A stretch of 64,000 nucleotides of DNA. It comes from an uncultured Anaerolineae bacterium (GTDB lineage: Bacteria; Chloroflexota; Anaerolineae; Promineifilales; Promineifilaceae). The notes beneath the pieces are model-generated. The model made no database searches. It saw only the letters and a program-made list of their open reading frames with translations, and was not told the origin of the DNA. The translations under genes were made by a program, and so were the position numbers. Numbering within the stretch: position 1 is the stretch's first letter; each line of letters starts with the position of its first letter. Location of the stretch: positions 461,311 to 525,310 of the forward strand of contig CAJQMR010000002.1 of assembly GCA_905479495.1 (NCBI GenBank), written 5' to 3'. Of this stretch, positions 1 through 8,684 are shown piece after piece.

Positions 1-1132
1 CATCAATCATGGCCCGTTCGTCAAAGGTGAACCGTGGGTGATGATGCGGGAAGTTAATCCCGGCTTCATCATTGCTGGCCCCAATAAAAAAGTAGCAGCC
101 TGGTACCTCATCCAAAAAGAAGCCCATGTCTTCCGAAGCCATGGTGCGTTTATCGACGATGTTTTCAACCCCCATTACTTTGGTGGCGGCATCGTAGACA
201 ACGGCCGTTGGCTCTGGCGCATTCACTACGGCCTGGACAATGGCGACTGTTTCCATGGTGGCGGTGCAGTTTAGCGCTTCCGCCATGCTGGTAGCCATTT
301 CCAAAATGCGGCGATAAATCATGCGGTGTAAGTCGTTGTTGTAGCTGCGCACGGTGCCTTTGAGGATCGCCTTATCGGGGATGACGTTAAAGGTGGTGCC
401 TGCCCAAAACTGACCAATCGACACCACCACGCTGTCCTGCGGATTGACATTGCGGCTAACGATGCTTTGCATAGCCGCCACAATGTGGGCCGCAGCCAAA
501 ACCGGGTCTATGGCCAAATGGGGTGCTGCTCCGTGCCCGCCCTTGCCCTGCACCGTTAGCGTAAACACGCTGGATGAAGACATGCAAGGCCCGTTCACCA
601 CGCGAACTTTACCGTACGGTTCCGGCGTCCACAGGTGCATCGCCAGAGCGACGTCTGGTTTGGGATTGTCCAAAACGCCGTCGGCAATCATGGCGATGGC
701 CCCGCCCAGACCTTCTTCGCCAGGCTGGAACACAAACTTGAGCGTGCCCGCTATATTTTCCTGATGCTGGGACATAATTTTAGCCAATCCCAGGCCCATG
801 GCGGTGTGCCCATCGTGACCGCAGGCGTGCATCACCCCTTCATTTTTTGAGGCAAATGGCAAACCTGTTTCTTCCTGAATGGGGAGGGCGTCCATATCAA
901 AGCGCAGGAGGATGGTTGGGCCAGACTGGGCCCCTTCCAGCAAACCAACAACGCCAGTTTGGCCAACGCCTGCCTGGACTTCAAATCCGTATTCATTAAG
1001 CCGCTCGGCTACAATGCCAGCGGTTCTGGTTTCTTCAAAACCAAGTTCGGGGTGCTGATGGAAATCACGCCGGGTGGCGACAAGTTCATCAAAAATTGCT
1101 TCTGCTTCTTGTTTGAAATTTGGTGGGTTCAT
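1..1132 (-). CDS. M20 family amidohydrolase (HipO/AbgA type), 3' end outside window
   Basis: Reading leftwards from an ATG at 1132, the frame stays open to the window edge (about 377 codons; the family is usually 380-400), so only the last residues are missing. Visible are the metal-site motif MHACGHDGHTA, preceded by FDMDALPIQEETG, the catalytic QPGEEG, the dimerisation-domain GKGGHGAAPH and the late MASEDMGFF. These define the M20D zinc/manganese amidohydrolases that remove acyl groups from N-acyl amino acids (hippurate, indole-acetyl amino acids, aminobenzoyl-glutamate). The exact substrate cannot be read from sequence. No signal peptide is seen, so it should be cytoplasmic. About 225 bases of spacer separate it from the next gene, which lies on the same strand. 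Confidence 0.93.
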   Translation of the reverse strand, partial: MNPPNFKQEAEAIFDELVATRRDFHQHPELGFEETRTAGIVAERLNEYGFEVQAGVGQTGVVGLLEGAQSGPTILLRFDMDALPIQEETGLPFASKNEGVMHACGHDGHTAMGLGLAKIMSQHQENIAGTLKFVFQPGEEGLGGAIAMIADGVLDNPKPDVALAMHLWTPEPYGKVRVVNGPCMSSSSVFTLTVQGKGGHGAAPHLAIDPVLAAAHIVAAMQSIVSRNVNPQDSVVVSIGQFWAGTTFNVIPDKAILKGTVRSYNNDLHRMIYRRILEMATSMAEALNCTATMETVAIVQAVVNAPEPTAVVYDAATKVMGVENIVDKRTMASEDMGFFLDEVPGCYFFIGASNDEAGINFPHHHPRFTFDERAMID

Positions 1133-1357
1133 TATCTCACTGCTATTGAGAAGGTTAATATTCATTTGGAGAACATTATAACGATAAAATCTTACCAAAA
1201 GAGTGGCGGATGCTGACTCTTTACGGGCTGTTCACAATGGTTTCACTCACCATTTACTTGGATACGGCCGTCTTCATTATATGTCAGCTTGGTACTAGGA
1301 CGGCCTATTACACAAGTACTATAAATTGGTTTGCAGGTCTTAATTGGGACTTATGTT

Positions 1358-2116
1358 TTACGGATTTAGCGAATTGAGGAGGGTGAGGATGGCAACGGCC
1401 GTTTGTGCCTGCTGCTCTTCACGACTAATCGTGGCTGAATTATCGCCAAGCTGCCTGCCATAATAGCCAAACTGGGCATGGTTGCCCCCTTCAATTTCTA
1501 CCCAAACGGTTTGTTCCGGTAGAAATATCCGGTTGGCGTTCACTTCGGCCTGGCTGGCCAGACCATCTTCGGTGGCGTAAATTTTGGTCACGGGAATCTG
1601 GGCGTGGGCCAGGCTAAAAGCGGCTTCCTTGGGATGGCTGGTGCCGATGAGAATGAGTCCGGCAAACGAATCCTCATGTTCGTGAATGGTGCGGGCGGCA
1701 ATGGCTGCGCCGCGTGAATGGCCGCTGAGCACCCACTGCTGGATGCTGCTTTCTTCGGCTATGATTTCCTGGGTCGTTTGCCAGAGTTGCTCTTCGTGGC
1801 TGTTCAGCGGCGCAGTGCCCCAGGGCAGCTTAACAATGATGGTCAAGGTGCCTGCTTCAGCCAGGGTGCGGGCCAGGGGCGCATAAGCAGTGGGCTCCAC
1901 CATCGCGCCAGGGTAAAAGAGCAGGCCGATGGCGGATTGGTTGTGGGCTGGCTGGAAGCGTATTTGTGTGTTGGATTCTGTGATGGTTACGGCCGTATCC
2001 GAATCCATCACCCCCTCCGGCAAATTGCGCGCTTGAAACGACAACCAGAGCCAAAGCATAAAGAGCAGCCCGGCCGTAGGCCAAACAATGCGAACAATTT
2101 TACGAAAACGGGACAT
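1358..2116 (-). CDS. Membrane-anchored alpha/beta hydrolase
   Basis: A 252-residue protein starting at an ATG preceded by AGGAGG seven bases upstream. Residues about 10-28 form one hydrophobic segment after a basic start, so the enzyme is probably anchored with its catalytic domain outside. The nucleophile elbow is GHSRG (Ser near residue 133), with candidate acid ATEDG and catalytic His in GGNHAQFG. The opening strand FYPGAMVEPTAYAPLA places it in the dienelactone-hydrolase-like alpha/beta hydrolase group (PF12695 type). The substrate is unknown. It lies just past the terminator of the small upstream gene, so it probably has its own promoter or depends on readthrough. Confidence 0.85.
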   Translation of the reverse strand: MSRFRKIVRIVWPTAGLLFMLWLWLSFQARNLPEGVMDSDTAVTITESNTQIRFQPAHNQSAIGLLFYPGAMVEPTAYAPLARTLAEAGTLTIIVKLPWGTAPLNSHEEQLWQTTQEIIAEESSIQQWVLSGHSRGAAIAARTIHEHEDSFAGLILIGTSHPKEAAFSLAHAQIPVTKIYATEDGLASQAEVNANRIFLPEQTVWVEIEGGNHAQFGYYGRQLGDNSATISREEQQAQTAVAILTLLNSLNP

Positions 2117-2127
2117 GCTGCCTCCTG

Positions 2128-2168
2128 AAAAAGAAAAGCCCCTTCACCATTTTCAGGATTGAAGGGGC
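2128..2168 (-). terminator. Rho-independent terminator
   Basis: On the minus strand GCCCCTTCA and TGAAGGGGC form a perfect 9-bp stem with a 13-nt loop, followed by TTTTCTTTTT. It lies directly after the 34-residue membrane peptide gene and so closes that transcript. Confidence 0.85.
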
Positions 2169-2193
2169 GAAATCACCTGAAATACACCCTGGC

Positions 2194-2298
2194 TCAGAAC
2201 AGATAAAATGCCAAAAAACCTGCCAACAGCAGAAGCAAAAATAATCCAGCCATGACTATCTGTCCGGTGGGTCCTAAACTTCTAAAATTGTGGAACAT
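2194..2298 (-). CDS. 34-residue single-pass membrane peptide
   Basis: The frame is open from 2388, but the start at 2298 is preferred: AAGGA lies 6-10 bases upstream, and the product MFHNFRSLGPTGQIVMAGL... is a clean short soluble head followed by one transmembrane helix ending in LAFYLF. A strong terminator follows about 25 bases downstream, so this looks like a genuine monocistronic small gene rather than chance. No family is recognised. Small one-helix proteins of this kind often act as subunits or regulators of membrane complexes, but nothing here says which. Confidence 0.55.
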   Translation of the reverse strand: MFHNFRSLGPTGQIVMAGLFLLLLLAGFLAFYLF

Positions 2299-2391
2299 GC
2301 GCTTATCCTTTACTAGTGAATGACGGTGTTGATCTATACGGGGGTTGGGAACGGCCGTTGCACTTGCAGTTATCAAAAATCCATACATTCA

Positions 2392-2450
2392 TACAAAGGA
2401 ACAAAGGCAGAAAGATACAAACGGTTGGCCCTTTGTCTCTTTGTTCCTTC
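2392..2450. repeat. Unit repeat, ACAAAGGAAC family
   Basis: Tandem AAAGGAAC/AAAGG units are followed by inverted CTTTGTCTCTTTGTTCC units, giving an imperfect hairpin. A second copy of the same family lies at 50143-50218. Confidence 0.6.
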
Positions 2451-2570
2451 GTCATAAAACAATTTCAACCAGAATCCACTAAATTCACTGCCTCAAACGC
2501 AGTCGATGTGATACGATCTGGAAATCAACTATTTATAATTCCGCGTCTCCAGATTAATAAGGAGTATACC

Positions 2571-4241
2571 ATGTCTGCGACGATGATTTTGTTGAACGGC
2601 CGTATCCACACCCTCAATCCACAGCAGCCCACAGCAACGGCCGTTGCCCTCCGTGACGGTAGAGTTTTGGCGGTGGGCAGCGATGATGAGATCAAGCCGC
2701 TGCTTGGTTCTGGTGGCGAGCTGGTGGATTTAAACGGCCGTTGCCTCACCCCAGGCCTTATCGATGCCCACGTTCACTTTCAACATTTTGCCCTCAGCCT
2801 CCAGCGCGTCGATCTGCGCGGCACCACCACCCTCAACGAAGCCCTCCAGCGCATCGCCACTAAAATCTCCAATCTCCAATCTCCAATCTCCGACTTTTGG
2901 CTCCAGGGCCGAGGCTGGCGCGTCAACGACTGGGGCCAAACCAGCTTCCCCACCGCTGCCCACCTGGACGCTATTTCCAGCGACATTCCCATCTGCCTGC
3001 GCGACCACTCTGGCCACGCCGCCTGGGTCAACAGCCGCGCCCTGCACCTGGCCAACATCGACGCCCAAACGGCCGATCCCCCCGGCGGCCAGATTCAACG
3101 CGATGAAAACGGCCGTCCCACCGGTATCCTTTTTGAAGATGCCATCGATCTGGTGGCGCGCCACATCCCCGAAACGACCACCAGCCAGATCGCCGAAGCT
3201 ATGCGTGAAGCACAGGCATACTGCTGGCGCGTGGGGTTGACGGGGATTCATGATTTTGACGGCCGTGCCTGCTTCGTCGCCCTGCAAAGCCTGCGGCAAA
3301 ACGGCGAACTGGGGCTGCGCGTGGTCAAAAACGTGCCCGTCTACCGTCTGGAACACGCCATTGGTGTGGGGCTGCACAGCGGTTTTGGCGACGACTGGCT
3401 GCGTATCGGCGGCGTGAAGATTTTTGCTGATGGCGCGCTGGGGCCACGCACAGCGTCTATGATTGCCCCGTATGAAGGCGAGCCAGACAATTACGGCATT
3501 GTCGTTACTGACAAAGAGGAGATGCTGGAAAAAGCCAGCGCCGCCAGTGCCCACGGCCTCAGCGTAACCGTGCACGCCATTGGCGACAAGGCCAACCATG
3601 ACGTGCTGGATGTGTTTGAGGCAGTGAGAAAGCAGGAGATTGGAGATCCGAGATTGGAGATTAAAAGCGATCAATCTCTAATCTCGCAATCGCAGATTGC
3701 CAATCTCCAATCTCCGCTTCGCCACCGCATTGAGCACGTGCAAATCATCCATCCGGCCGATCAGCACCGCCTGGCACAATTAGGGGTGATTGCTTCGATG
3801 CAGCCCATTCACGCGACGTCTGATATGGAAACGGCCGACCGCAACTGGGGCAGCCGCACCAAAGACAGCTACGCCTGGCGCACCATGCTCAACAATGGTG
3901 CCATCCTGGTTTTTGGCTCCGACGCTCCCATTGAGAAGATTGATCCGCTGCCTGGCATTCATGCGGCCGTAACGCGCCAACGCGCCGACGGCCGTCCCGG
4001 GCCAGATGGCTGGCACCCTGAACAAAAATTAACGATGGCCGAAACGATCCACGCTTTCACCACTGCCGCCGCCATTACCAGCGGCCAGGAAGCACGCCAG
4101 GGCAGCATTGCCCCTGGCAAATTGGCCGATTTCACTATTTTTGGTCGGGACATCTTTACTATTCCCCCAGATGAACTGTTGGACGTAGAAATTAGCGGCA
4201 CGATTGTGGGCGGTCAGTTCAAACACCGCACCTTTTCGTAG
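2571..4241 (+). CDS. YtcJ-like metal-dependent amidohydrolase (Amidohydro_3)
   Basis: The start at 2571 is chosen over the upstream in-frame ATG because AAGGAG lies eight bases before it and the product then begins with the usual MILLNGRIHTLNPQ. The 556-residue enzyme shows metal ligands in order: LIDAHVHF, the carbamylated-Lys region GVKIFADGALG, VHAIGDKAN, HRIEHVQ and FGSDAPIE. These are typical of the large YtcJ group of cytoplasmic amidohydrolases; substrates are generally unknown. Two linkers are unusual. Residues near 100 (KISNLQSPISDFW) and near 360-385 (EIGDPRLEIKSDQ...IANLQSP) are translations of the dispersed GGAGATT repeat inserted in frame. Both fall between conserved blocks, so the fold is probably preserved. 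Confidence 0.9.
   Translation: MSATMILLNGRIHTLNPQQPTATAVALRDGRVLAVGSDDEIKPLLGSGGELVDLNGRCLTPGLIDAHVHFQHFALSLQRVDLRGTTTLNEALQRIATKISNLQSPISDFWLQGRGWRVNDWGQTSFPTAAHLDAISSDIPICLRDHSGHAAWVNSRALHLANIDAQTADPPGGQIQRDENGRPTGILFEDAIDLVARHIPETTTSQIAEAMREAQAYCWRVGLTGIHDFDGRACFVALQSLRQNGELGLRVVKNVPVYRLEHAIGVGLHSGFGDDWLRIGGVKIFADGALGPRTASMIAPYEGEPDNYGIVVTDKEEMLEKASAASAHGLSVTVHAIGDKANHDVLDVFEAVRKQEIGDPRLEIKSDQSLISQSQIANLQSPLRHRIEHVQIIHPADQHRLAQLGVIASMQPIHATSDMETADRNWGSRTKDSYAWRTMLNNGAILVFGSDAPIEKIDPLPGIHAAVTRQRADGRPGPDGWHPEQKLTMAETIHAFTTAAAITSGQEARQGSIAPGKLADFTIFGRDIFTIPPDELLDVEISGTIVGGQFKHRTFS
2862..2893. repeat. GGAGATT-family repeat inside a gene
   Basis: Four ATCTCCA-type units in tandem lie in frame inside the amidohydrolase gene and encode KISNLQSPISD. 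The same units recur in spacers elsewhere in the window. Confidence 0.75.
3638..3719. repeat. GGAGATT-family repeat with hairpin core inside a gene
   Basis: Direct units (GGAGATTGGAGATCCGAGATT) are followed by inverted units around a core GCAATCGCAGATTGC. The whole is in frame in the amidohydrolase gene and lies between the VHAIGD and IEHVQ metal motifs. A near-identical core, GCAACCGCAGGTTGC, is present in the spacer copies at 36239-36278 and 37797-37842. Confidence 0.75.
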
Positions 4242-4296
4242 CCGCGGATTCTTTCCGCGCAAAAACGGCGGAGTAAGAAACTGCGGCTACTAGCCC

Positions 4297-4402
4297 TGTC
4301 ATGCTGAGCAAAGCGAAGCATCCCTCTGAGCCTAACTTTTTGCAGACAATGCCCTCGGTTGGCGATCTTTAGAGGGATTCTTCCCTACGGTCAGAATGAC
4401 AA
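4297..4402. repeat. Dispersed inverted repeat (TGTCATnCTGA type)
   Basis: Outer arms TGTCATGCTGAGC and GGTCAGAATGACA enclose inner arms ATCCCTCT and AGAGGGAT, giving a hairpin of about 105 bases between two convergent genes. It resembles a small non-coding repeat and may also end transcripts from both sides. Confidence 0.6.
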
Positions 4403-4412
4403 TTGTTGGCGA

Positions 4413-6932
4413 TTACTGCACAACAATCGGCCCTAAAATGTAGCGGTCGCCATTCAAGTTGCCTTCGTTGTCTGAGCGATGTAGGCGACGGCCGCTGACC
4501 ATTTCATAAAGACCCACTTCGATGTAGTAAGTGCCGGGGGGCAAATCTTCGGGGATGGGCAGACGGTAGGGATCGGTGTAATGTTGGCCGGGCAGCCATT
4601 TGGGAATCCACAAATGGGTCGGGGCGGAGCCACCCAGCGGCGTGTAATCCAAAAAGACGTAGGGCACGTTGTTGCCGTCGATGAGATGCACGAAGACCGT
4701 GTAACTCTCCTCCGCTTTGGCCAGGCCTTCCCATTCCAACGTTACATTGACGATGTCGCCTGGCTGGACAGTGAGCATGGCTTCAGGCTGCCAAGGAGCT
4801 TCAGCGCGTTTGCCGTTGGCCCGTGCCTCGGCACCCACCAGGCCCACGCGCTGCCGGAAGTTGGCCAGCAGATGGTCGGTGGCGGGTGGATTTACCTGGG
4901 CCGTTACACTCAACGTTCCCAGCGACAAATCGAGGGGGATTTCTTCGTTTTGGCTTAGGTTTTTTATGTTAAGTTGCAGTGGGTAGACACCGCTGTCCAA
5001 ATCGTGCGGCAGAGCAAAGTCAAAGCGCTCAATGATTACCTCGCCAGCCCACCAGCGCGGGGTAATGAGATGGCTGTCCGTGGTGAACTCGTAGCGCAAG
5101 TCGCCGACGTACAGTACGGGCACGTAATAATCCTCGGTAACGATGGGGGCGCGCAGGGCCAGGGTGAGCGGCACAAAATCGCCCGCCGTGACGTGGTGTT
5201 GGGGCAAGTCGTAGGCCACGATTTCGATGGTGTCGGCAACGGCCGTAACCTCCGTCATTCTATCGGGCACTGTGGTGTCACCGGGTTCCAGCACTTGATA
5301 AAAGATGCCAGACGGCCGTAACCTAAAATCAGTCCCAGCCAATGGCCCAGGACGATAGTTGCTCAGGTAGACTGGACCCCCTGGCAAGTTCTCGATGATA
5401 GCTGTCAGCCATGGGTTTTCGGCTCCGGCAGCAACAAGTTGTGGGGTGACAATGTTGGGGTCAGGCCAGTTGTTGTTGACATAACGCTCATACCAAAGCG
5501 GCGTCATGTGCTCCCAATCGCTCAGCAGCACCGCGCCCGATTCCTGCTCATCGGCCCAATGTTCCACCGCTTCAATCACTTCCTGACCCTCATTGTAATC
5601 CCGTAAAGAAACGCGCGAGAAATTTTGCCCCACCTGCCAAATCGGCCCCACGATGAAGAAAAAAGCTAACGCAAAGGCGCGGAGGTGCAAAGGGGAAATA
5701 AATCTGTGTGCATCTGTGTTTATCTGTGTCCCAATTTTTAATAACCACTGCAGGCCCAGCCCGGCAAACAACCCTACAATCAAAAACGGCCCAATTAGGT
5801 AGGCCATGCTGTCCTGTGCCCGCAGGCTGATGACAAAGGCGTAGGTACCGAGGAAGGTGAGGGTGTAGAGGATGACAGGGTGACCGGGTGACAAGGTGAT
5901 AAGGTGACTTCTCTTCACCTTGTCATAGATTGGGAAAAGCAGGCCCAAGATTGCCAACACAATAACTGGCCAGCTAAATTGTAGGCGCAGCAGGCTCCAG
6001 AAAACGACGGCGCGGTTCGGCTGGTCGGCCAGAGTGACATAGGGTAGGCTGTCGCTGAGGCCACGGGCCAGGACGTGGTCCAGGAAGCCGTTAAGCGTGT
6101 TCATCGTCGTGGGGCCAAAGCCAGGGTCCATCGGGCTGCGGATGGGGAAGTAGAGCCAGACGGACAGCCCCAGCAGGGCGAAGCCGACCATTTTGAGGGC
6201 GGTGAGCCAGTTGTGCTTGATTAAACGGCGGAGATTGGAGATTAGAGATTGGAGATTTAGGTGTGTTTTCCCAGTCTCTAATCTCCAATCTCCAATCTCT
6301 TTTTGCCACCAAATGCTCAAAATAAACAACGCATACGCCGGAAAGCCAAAGATGGTGAGCGGATGGTGCGTGATGCCCAACCCGGCAGAAACGCAGAAGG
6401 TATAGAGCCATTTGTTTGCTCTTGCGTTAGATGACCACCATTTGGTGAGAAAGTACAAGTTTGCGGCAAAGAAGGTGGCGGTGAGAATGTGGGGGTTGGC
6501 GTGGATGGCGTGTTGCCAATGGTTTACGGCCGTTCCCACCACCAGCGCCCCAAACAGACCTGTCAGGTTTGCAAAACCTGACAGGTCTCGTCCCAATATT
6601 TTAATGATGCCAAAGACAAACCACGCCCCCACCGAAGCGGAAACGGCCGCAAGCAAATGCATGCGCCAGGCCACTGTGCCAAACGGCACAATCGTTTGGA
6701 ACAATTTGCCTAACAGGGTGATGAATGCGTACCCCGGCGGATGAGCAATGCCCAGCAAGTTGGCCACAAAGGTGTACTCGCTGGGATCGCCCAGCACCGG
6801 TGACTGCGCCAGGGTGAGGATGTAGAGGATGGGTATGAGGAGAAGAGAGAGATTGGAGATTAGAGATTGGAGATTAGGACGCAATTTCCAATCTCCAGTC
6901 TCCAATCTCCTATTTTTCGAGTAGTTGGTCAT
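4413..6932 (-). CDS. DUF2723 / TMEM260-like polytopic membrane protein
   Basis: About 839 residues. The ATG at 6932 is preferred to a TTG at 6941; both overlap the end of the upstream glycosyltransferase gene, suggesting coupled translation. The amino half holds roughly ten hydrophobic segments. The DUF2723 signature is clear: early GDPSEYTFVANLLGIAHPPGY followed by several helices, as in GT-C fold protein O-mannosyltransferase-like enzymes. The carboxyl part (from about residue 460) is an extracytoplasmic beta-rich region. The likely role is transfer of a sugar from a lipid donor, in line with the neighbouring GT4 gene; the acceptor is unknown. Three short-unit repeats and one palindrome are embedded in frame (6848-6911, 6558-6586, 6229-6302, 5877-5926, and a fragment at 5698-5732), making the loops unusually long and repetitive. 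Confidence 0.8.
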   Translation of the reverse strand: MTNYSKNRRLETGDWKLRPNLQSLISNLSLLLIPILYILTLAQSPVLGDPSEYTFVANLLGIAHPPGYAFITLLGKLFQTIVPFGTVAWRMHLLAAVSASVGAWFVFGIIKILGRDLSGFANLTGLFGALVVGTAVNHWQHAIHANPHILTATFFAANLYFLTKWWSSNARANKWLYTFCVSAGLGITHHPLTIFGFPAYALFILSIWWQKEIGDWRLETGKTHLNLQSLISNLRRLIKHNWLTALKMVGFALLGLSVWLYFPIRSPMDPGFGPTTMNTLNGFLDHVLARGLSDSLPYVTLADQPNRAVVFWSLLRLQFSWPVIVLAILGLLFPIYDKVKRSHLITLSPGHPVILYTLTFLGTYAFVISLRAQDSMAYLIGPFLIVGLFAGLGLQWLLKIGTQINTDAHRFISPLHLRAFALAFFFIVGPIWQVGQNFSRVSLRDYNEGQEVIEAVEHWADEQESGAVLLSDWEHMTPLWYERYVNNNWPDPNIVTPQLVAAGAENPWLTAIIENLPGGPVYLSNYRPGPLAGTDFRLRPSGIFYQVLEPGDTTVPDRMTEVTAVADTIEIVAYDLPQHHVTAGDFVPLTLALRAPIVTEDYYVPVLYVGDLRYEFTTDSHLITPRWWAGEVIIERFDFALPHDLDSGVYPLQLNIKNLSQNEEIPLDLSLGTLSVTAQVNPPATDHLLANFRQRVGLVGAEARANGKRAEAPWQPEAMLTVQPGDIVNVTLEWEGLAKAEESYTVFVHLIDGNNVPYVFLDYTPLGGSAPTHLWIPKWLPGQHYTDPYRLPIPEDLPPGTYYIEVGLYEMVSGRRLHRSDNEGNLNGDRYILGPIVVQ
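5698..5732. repeat. CATCTGTGTTTATCTGTG-type repeat inside a gene
   Basis: Three units of ATCTGTGT are translated as GTQINTDAHRFI within the DUF2723 protein. The related spacer copy is at 9430-9540. Confidence 0.5.
5877..5926. repeat. GGTGACAAGGTGA-type repeat inside a gene
   Basis: Tandem GGTGAC/AGGTGA units followed by an inverted CACCTTGTCA unit, in frame in the DUF2723 gene. A second copy is at 12697-12746 inside the AfsR-like gene. Confidence 0.6.
6229..6302. repeat. GGAGATT-family repeat inside a gene
   Basis: GGAGATTGGAGATTAGAGATT units followed by inverted CTAATCTCCAATCTCC units, translated as EIGDWRLETG...NLQSLISNLRR in a loop between membrane segments of the DUF2723 protein. Confidence 0.8.
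6558..6586. repeat. ACCTGTCAGGTTT palindrome inside a gene
   Basis: Arms ACCTGTCAGGTTT and AAACCTGACAGGT around a short GCA centre, translated in frame as DLSGFANLTGLFG. Related 13-15-bp palindromes flank the spacer at 42405-42497. Confidence 0.7.
6848..6911. repeat. GGAGATT-family repeat at a gene junction
   Basis: Covers the overlap between the glycosyltransferase stop (6910) and the first 30 codons of the DUF2723 gene, which it encodes as RRLETGDWKLRPNLQSLISNL. Confidence 0.75.
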
Positions 6933-8034
6933 AAATCGCAATGGTTTCCCGCGCCGCGCGTGCCCAGCTAAATTTTTTCACTTGTTCCAGGCCAAGCTGC
7001 TGGCGGTGGCTGTATTCTTCTTTGTCGGTGAGCAGGCGGTGGAGAACGGCCGTCATCTCTTCCACATTCGTCGGGTCAAAATAAGCCGCTGCCTCGCCAC
7101 CTACTTCTGGATGGCTGCTGGCATGGCTGGCAGCCACTACCTGTCCAGAGCCCATCTGCTCCAAAATGGGCAGGCCAAAGCCTTCGTACAAACTGGGCTG
7201 CACGCCCAGGGCGGCTCCGGCCAGCACCGCAGGCAAATCCTCATCGGGCACCCAACCTAACACCTGCACGGCATCTTGCAGCCCGTCGGCCTCAATTTTG
7301 GCGAAAAAATCGTCGTAGAGCCAACCCTTGCCCCCAGCCAGGACGAGGGAGAGGTTTGGGAAGAAAGAGCGGAGTGCTTTGAGGACATCGAGCAGGCGAT
7401 TCAGGTTCTTTCGCGGCTCGATGGTGCTGAGGTGAACAAGGTACCGGTCGGGCAAACTGTATGTCTGTTTCACTTGGGTTACCCTGGCCGGGGACACAGG
7501 TCGAAAATGGGAAGCCGGTGCCTCGTGCACAACATGAATCTTAGCCGGGTCGATGCCGAACTGCGTGACGATGTCTTGCCGGGTTGCCTGCGAAACAGCC
7601 ACGATGGCGTCGGCGCGGCGGCAGTAAAGCGGCATGGCCACATTCAGATACCAGTAGTTGAGCTTTTTGTGGTAGGCGGGAAAAAGCTGCGGAATCAGAT
7701 CGTGGATGGTGAGTACCGTGGGCACACCGCGCAGGGGCAGCAGCAGATGTTCGGTGCTGTGGAACAGCTCGGCGTCAGGCACCAGCCGGTTGAAGCCGAT
7801 GCGCCCCCATTGCCCCAGCAGCACGGCCATGCGCCACGGTTTGTAACCCCACTGCACCGATTTTTGCGGGATGTTGGGGGGGAGTGAAGAGGGGAAACGG
7901 CCGTCTTTCCCCCGGTTGTAAAAAAGGGCAAACCGCTCTGGCTGAGCTGCAATGAGCGCCTGGGCCAGATTTTCGCTGTAGCGTCCCAAACCAGCCCTGG
8001 CGTGAACGGCCGCCGAAATATCCACATATATCAT
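6910..8034 (-). CDS. GT4-family glycosyltransferase
   Basis: 374 residues from the ATG at 8034; the frame is open to 8061, but the true fold begins MIYVDISAAVHARAGLGRYS, the usual glycine-rich acceptor loop. Domain 1 holds FHSTEHLLLP and TIHDLIPQLFP. Domain 2 starts at LVHLSTIEPRKNLNRLL and ends with the donor-binding E-x7-E element EGFGLPILE. This is a GT-B fold retaining enzyme that moves a nucleotide-sugar residue to a lipid or polysaccharide acceptor at the cytoplasmic face of the membrane. Its stop overlaps the start of the DUF2723 gene, so the two are probably one transcription and functional unit. Confidence 0.92.
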   Translation of the reverse strand: MIYVDISAAVHARAGLGRYSENLAQALIAAQPERFALFYNRGKDGRFPSSLPPNIPQKSVQWGYKPWRMAVLLGQWGRIGFNRLVPDAELFHSTEHLLLPLRGVPTVLTIHDLIPQLFPAYHKKLNYWYLNVAMPLYCRRADAIVAVSQATRQDIVTQFGIDPAKIHVVHEAPASHFRPVSPARVTQVKQTYSLPDRYLVHLSTIEPRKNLNRLLDVLKALRSFFPNLSLVLAGGKGWLYDDFFAKIEADGLQDAVQVLGWVPDEDLPAVLAGAALGVQPSLYEGFGLPILEQMGSGQVVAASHASSHPEVGGEAAAYFDPTNVEEMTAVLHRLLTDKEEYSHRQQLGLEQVKKFSWARAARETIAIYDQLLEK

Positions 8035-8086
8035 GGGCGGGATTGTAGCAGGGGGGCGCATGTGTGTCTAAGCAGGAACGGCCGTT

Positions 8087-8108
8087 GGTCAAGATTGCAA
8101 TCTTGACC
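8087..8108. repeat. Perfect 22-bp palindrome, GGTCAAG family
   Basis: GGTCAAGATTG is followed directly by its complement CAATCTTGACC. A relative with different inner bases lies at 22794-22815; both are followed by CTAC. Either a dispersed repeat or a factor-independent hairpin. Confidence 0.65.
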
Positions 8109-8244
8109 TACTAGGGGCAATGGCAGGAATGTAATACGGTTTTTTATGAGCGATTGGGAGCAAAATTGGTGGGAGAAACGATTCGGGATTGGGACGACTT
8201 TGAAACGACAGAGTTGTTTTATGGCTGGAGAGACTTATCTGGGT

Positions 8245-8619
8245 TTACAAATTGGCCAGGAAGTTGAAAACGGCCGTTTCCACCTCCACCACACTCAAGC
8301 CACTTGTATCCAAATAAAAATCGCAGTTTTCGCGGGCGTGGCGCAGCTTGTGATGCTGCTCCGCCAGTCGCTGCGGGCCACCGTCGATGTGAGGGCGGCG
8401 CAGGCGAACGTTGGGGTAATCGACATCCAGATAAATCAATACATCGGGCTGGGTGAGGCGCTGCCACATGTTGGGGACGTAGGAATGTTCTTGGGCAGGG
8501 TGGCGTGCCTGGTAGCCAGCCGCTTTTAGCGCCTTTGTGAGCGTACTTTTGCCACAAGAGCAAGGGCCAACCACGGCAATACGTAATGTCTTACTGTTAA
8601 CAGGGTCAGGATCAGGCAT
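8245..8619 (-). CDS. Small P-loop NTPase/kinase-like protein
   Basis: 124 residues. The Walker A motif GPCSCGKST lies near residue 18 after a short beta strand (LRIAVVG). A Walker-B-like strand VLIYLDVDY follows, then an Arg-rich stretch (VRLRRPH) that could be a lid. The shape matches small nucleoside/adenylate-kinase-like or AAA_33-type P-loop proteins, which phosphorylate small molecules or bind nucleotides in the cytoplasm; the substrate is unknown. It is shorter than typical kinases (170-200 residues). No good ribosome site is seen before the start. A GGAGATT repeat separates it from the upstream gene. Confidence 0.75.
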   Translation of the reverse strand: MPDPDPVNSKTLRIAVVGPCSCGKSTLTKALKAAGYQARHPAQEHSYVPNMWQRLTQPDVLIYLDVDYPNVRLRRPHIDGGPQRLAEQHHKLRHARENCDFYLDTSGLSVVEVETAVFNFLANL

Positions 8620-8631
8620 GTAAATTTACAT

Positions 8632-8684
8632 TAGGAGATTGGAGATTAGAGACTTCTCAATCTCCAATCTCTAATCTCCTTCAA
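8632..8684. repeat. GGAGATT-family repeat in a spacer
   Basis: GGAGATTGGAGATTAGAGA followed after three bases by CAATCTCCAATCTCTAATC units. It forms an imperfect hairpin filling the spacer between two minus-strand genes and reaches the stop codon of the phosphatase gene. Confidence 0.8.

Noticed and set aside
2730..3674. 314-codon minus-strand frame opposite the amidohydrolase
   Set aside because: Shadow frame; the plus strand carries all metal-site motifs.
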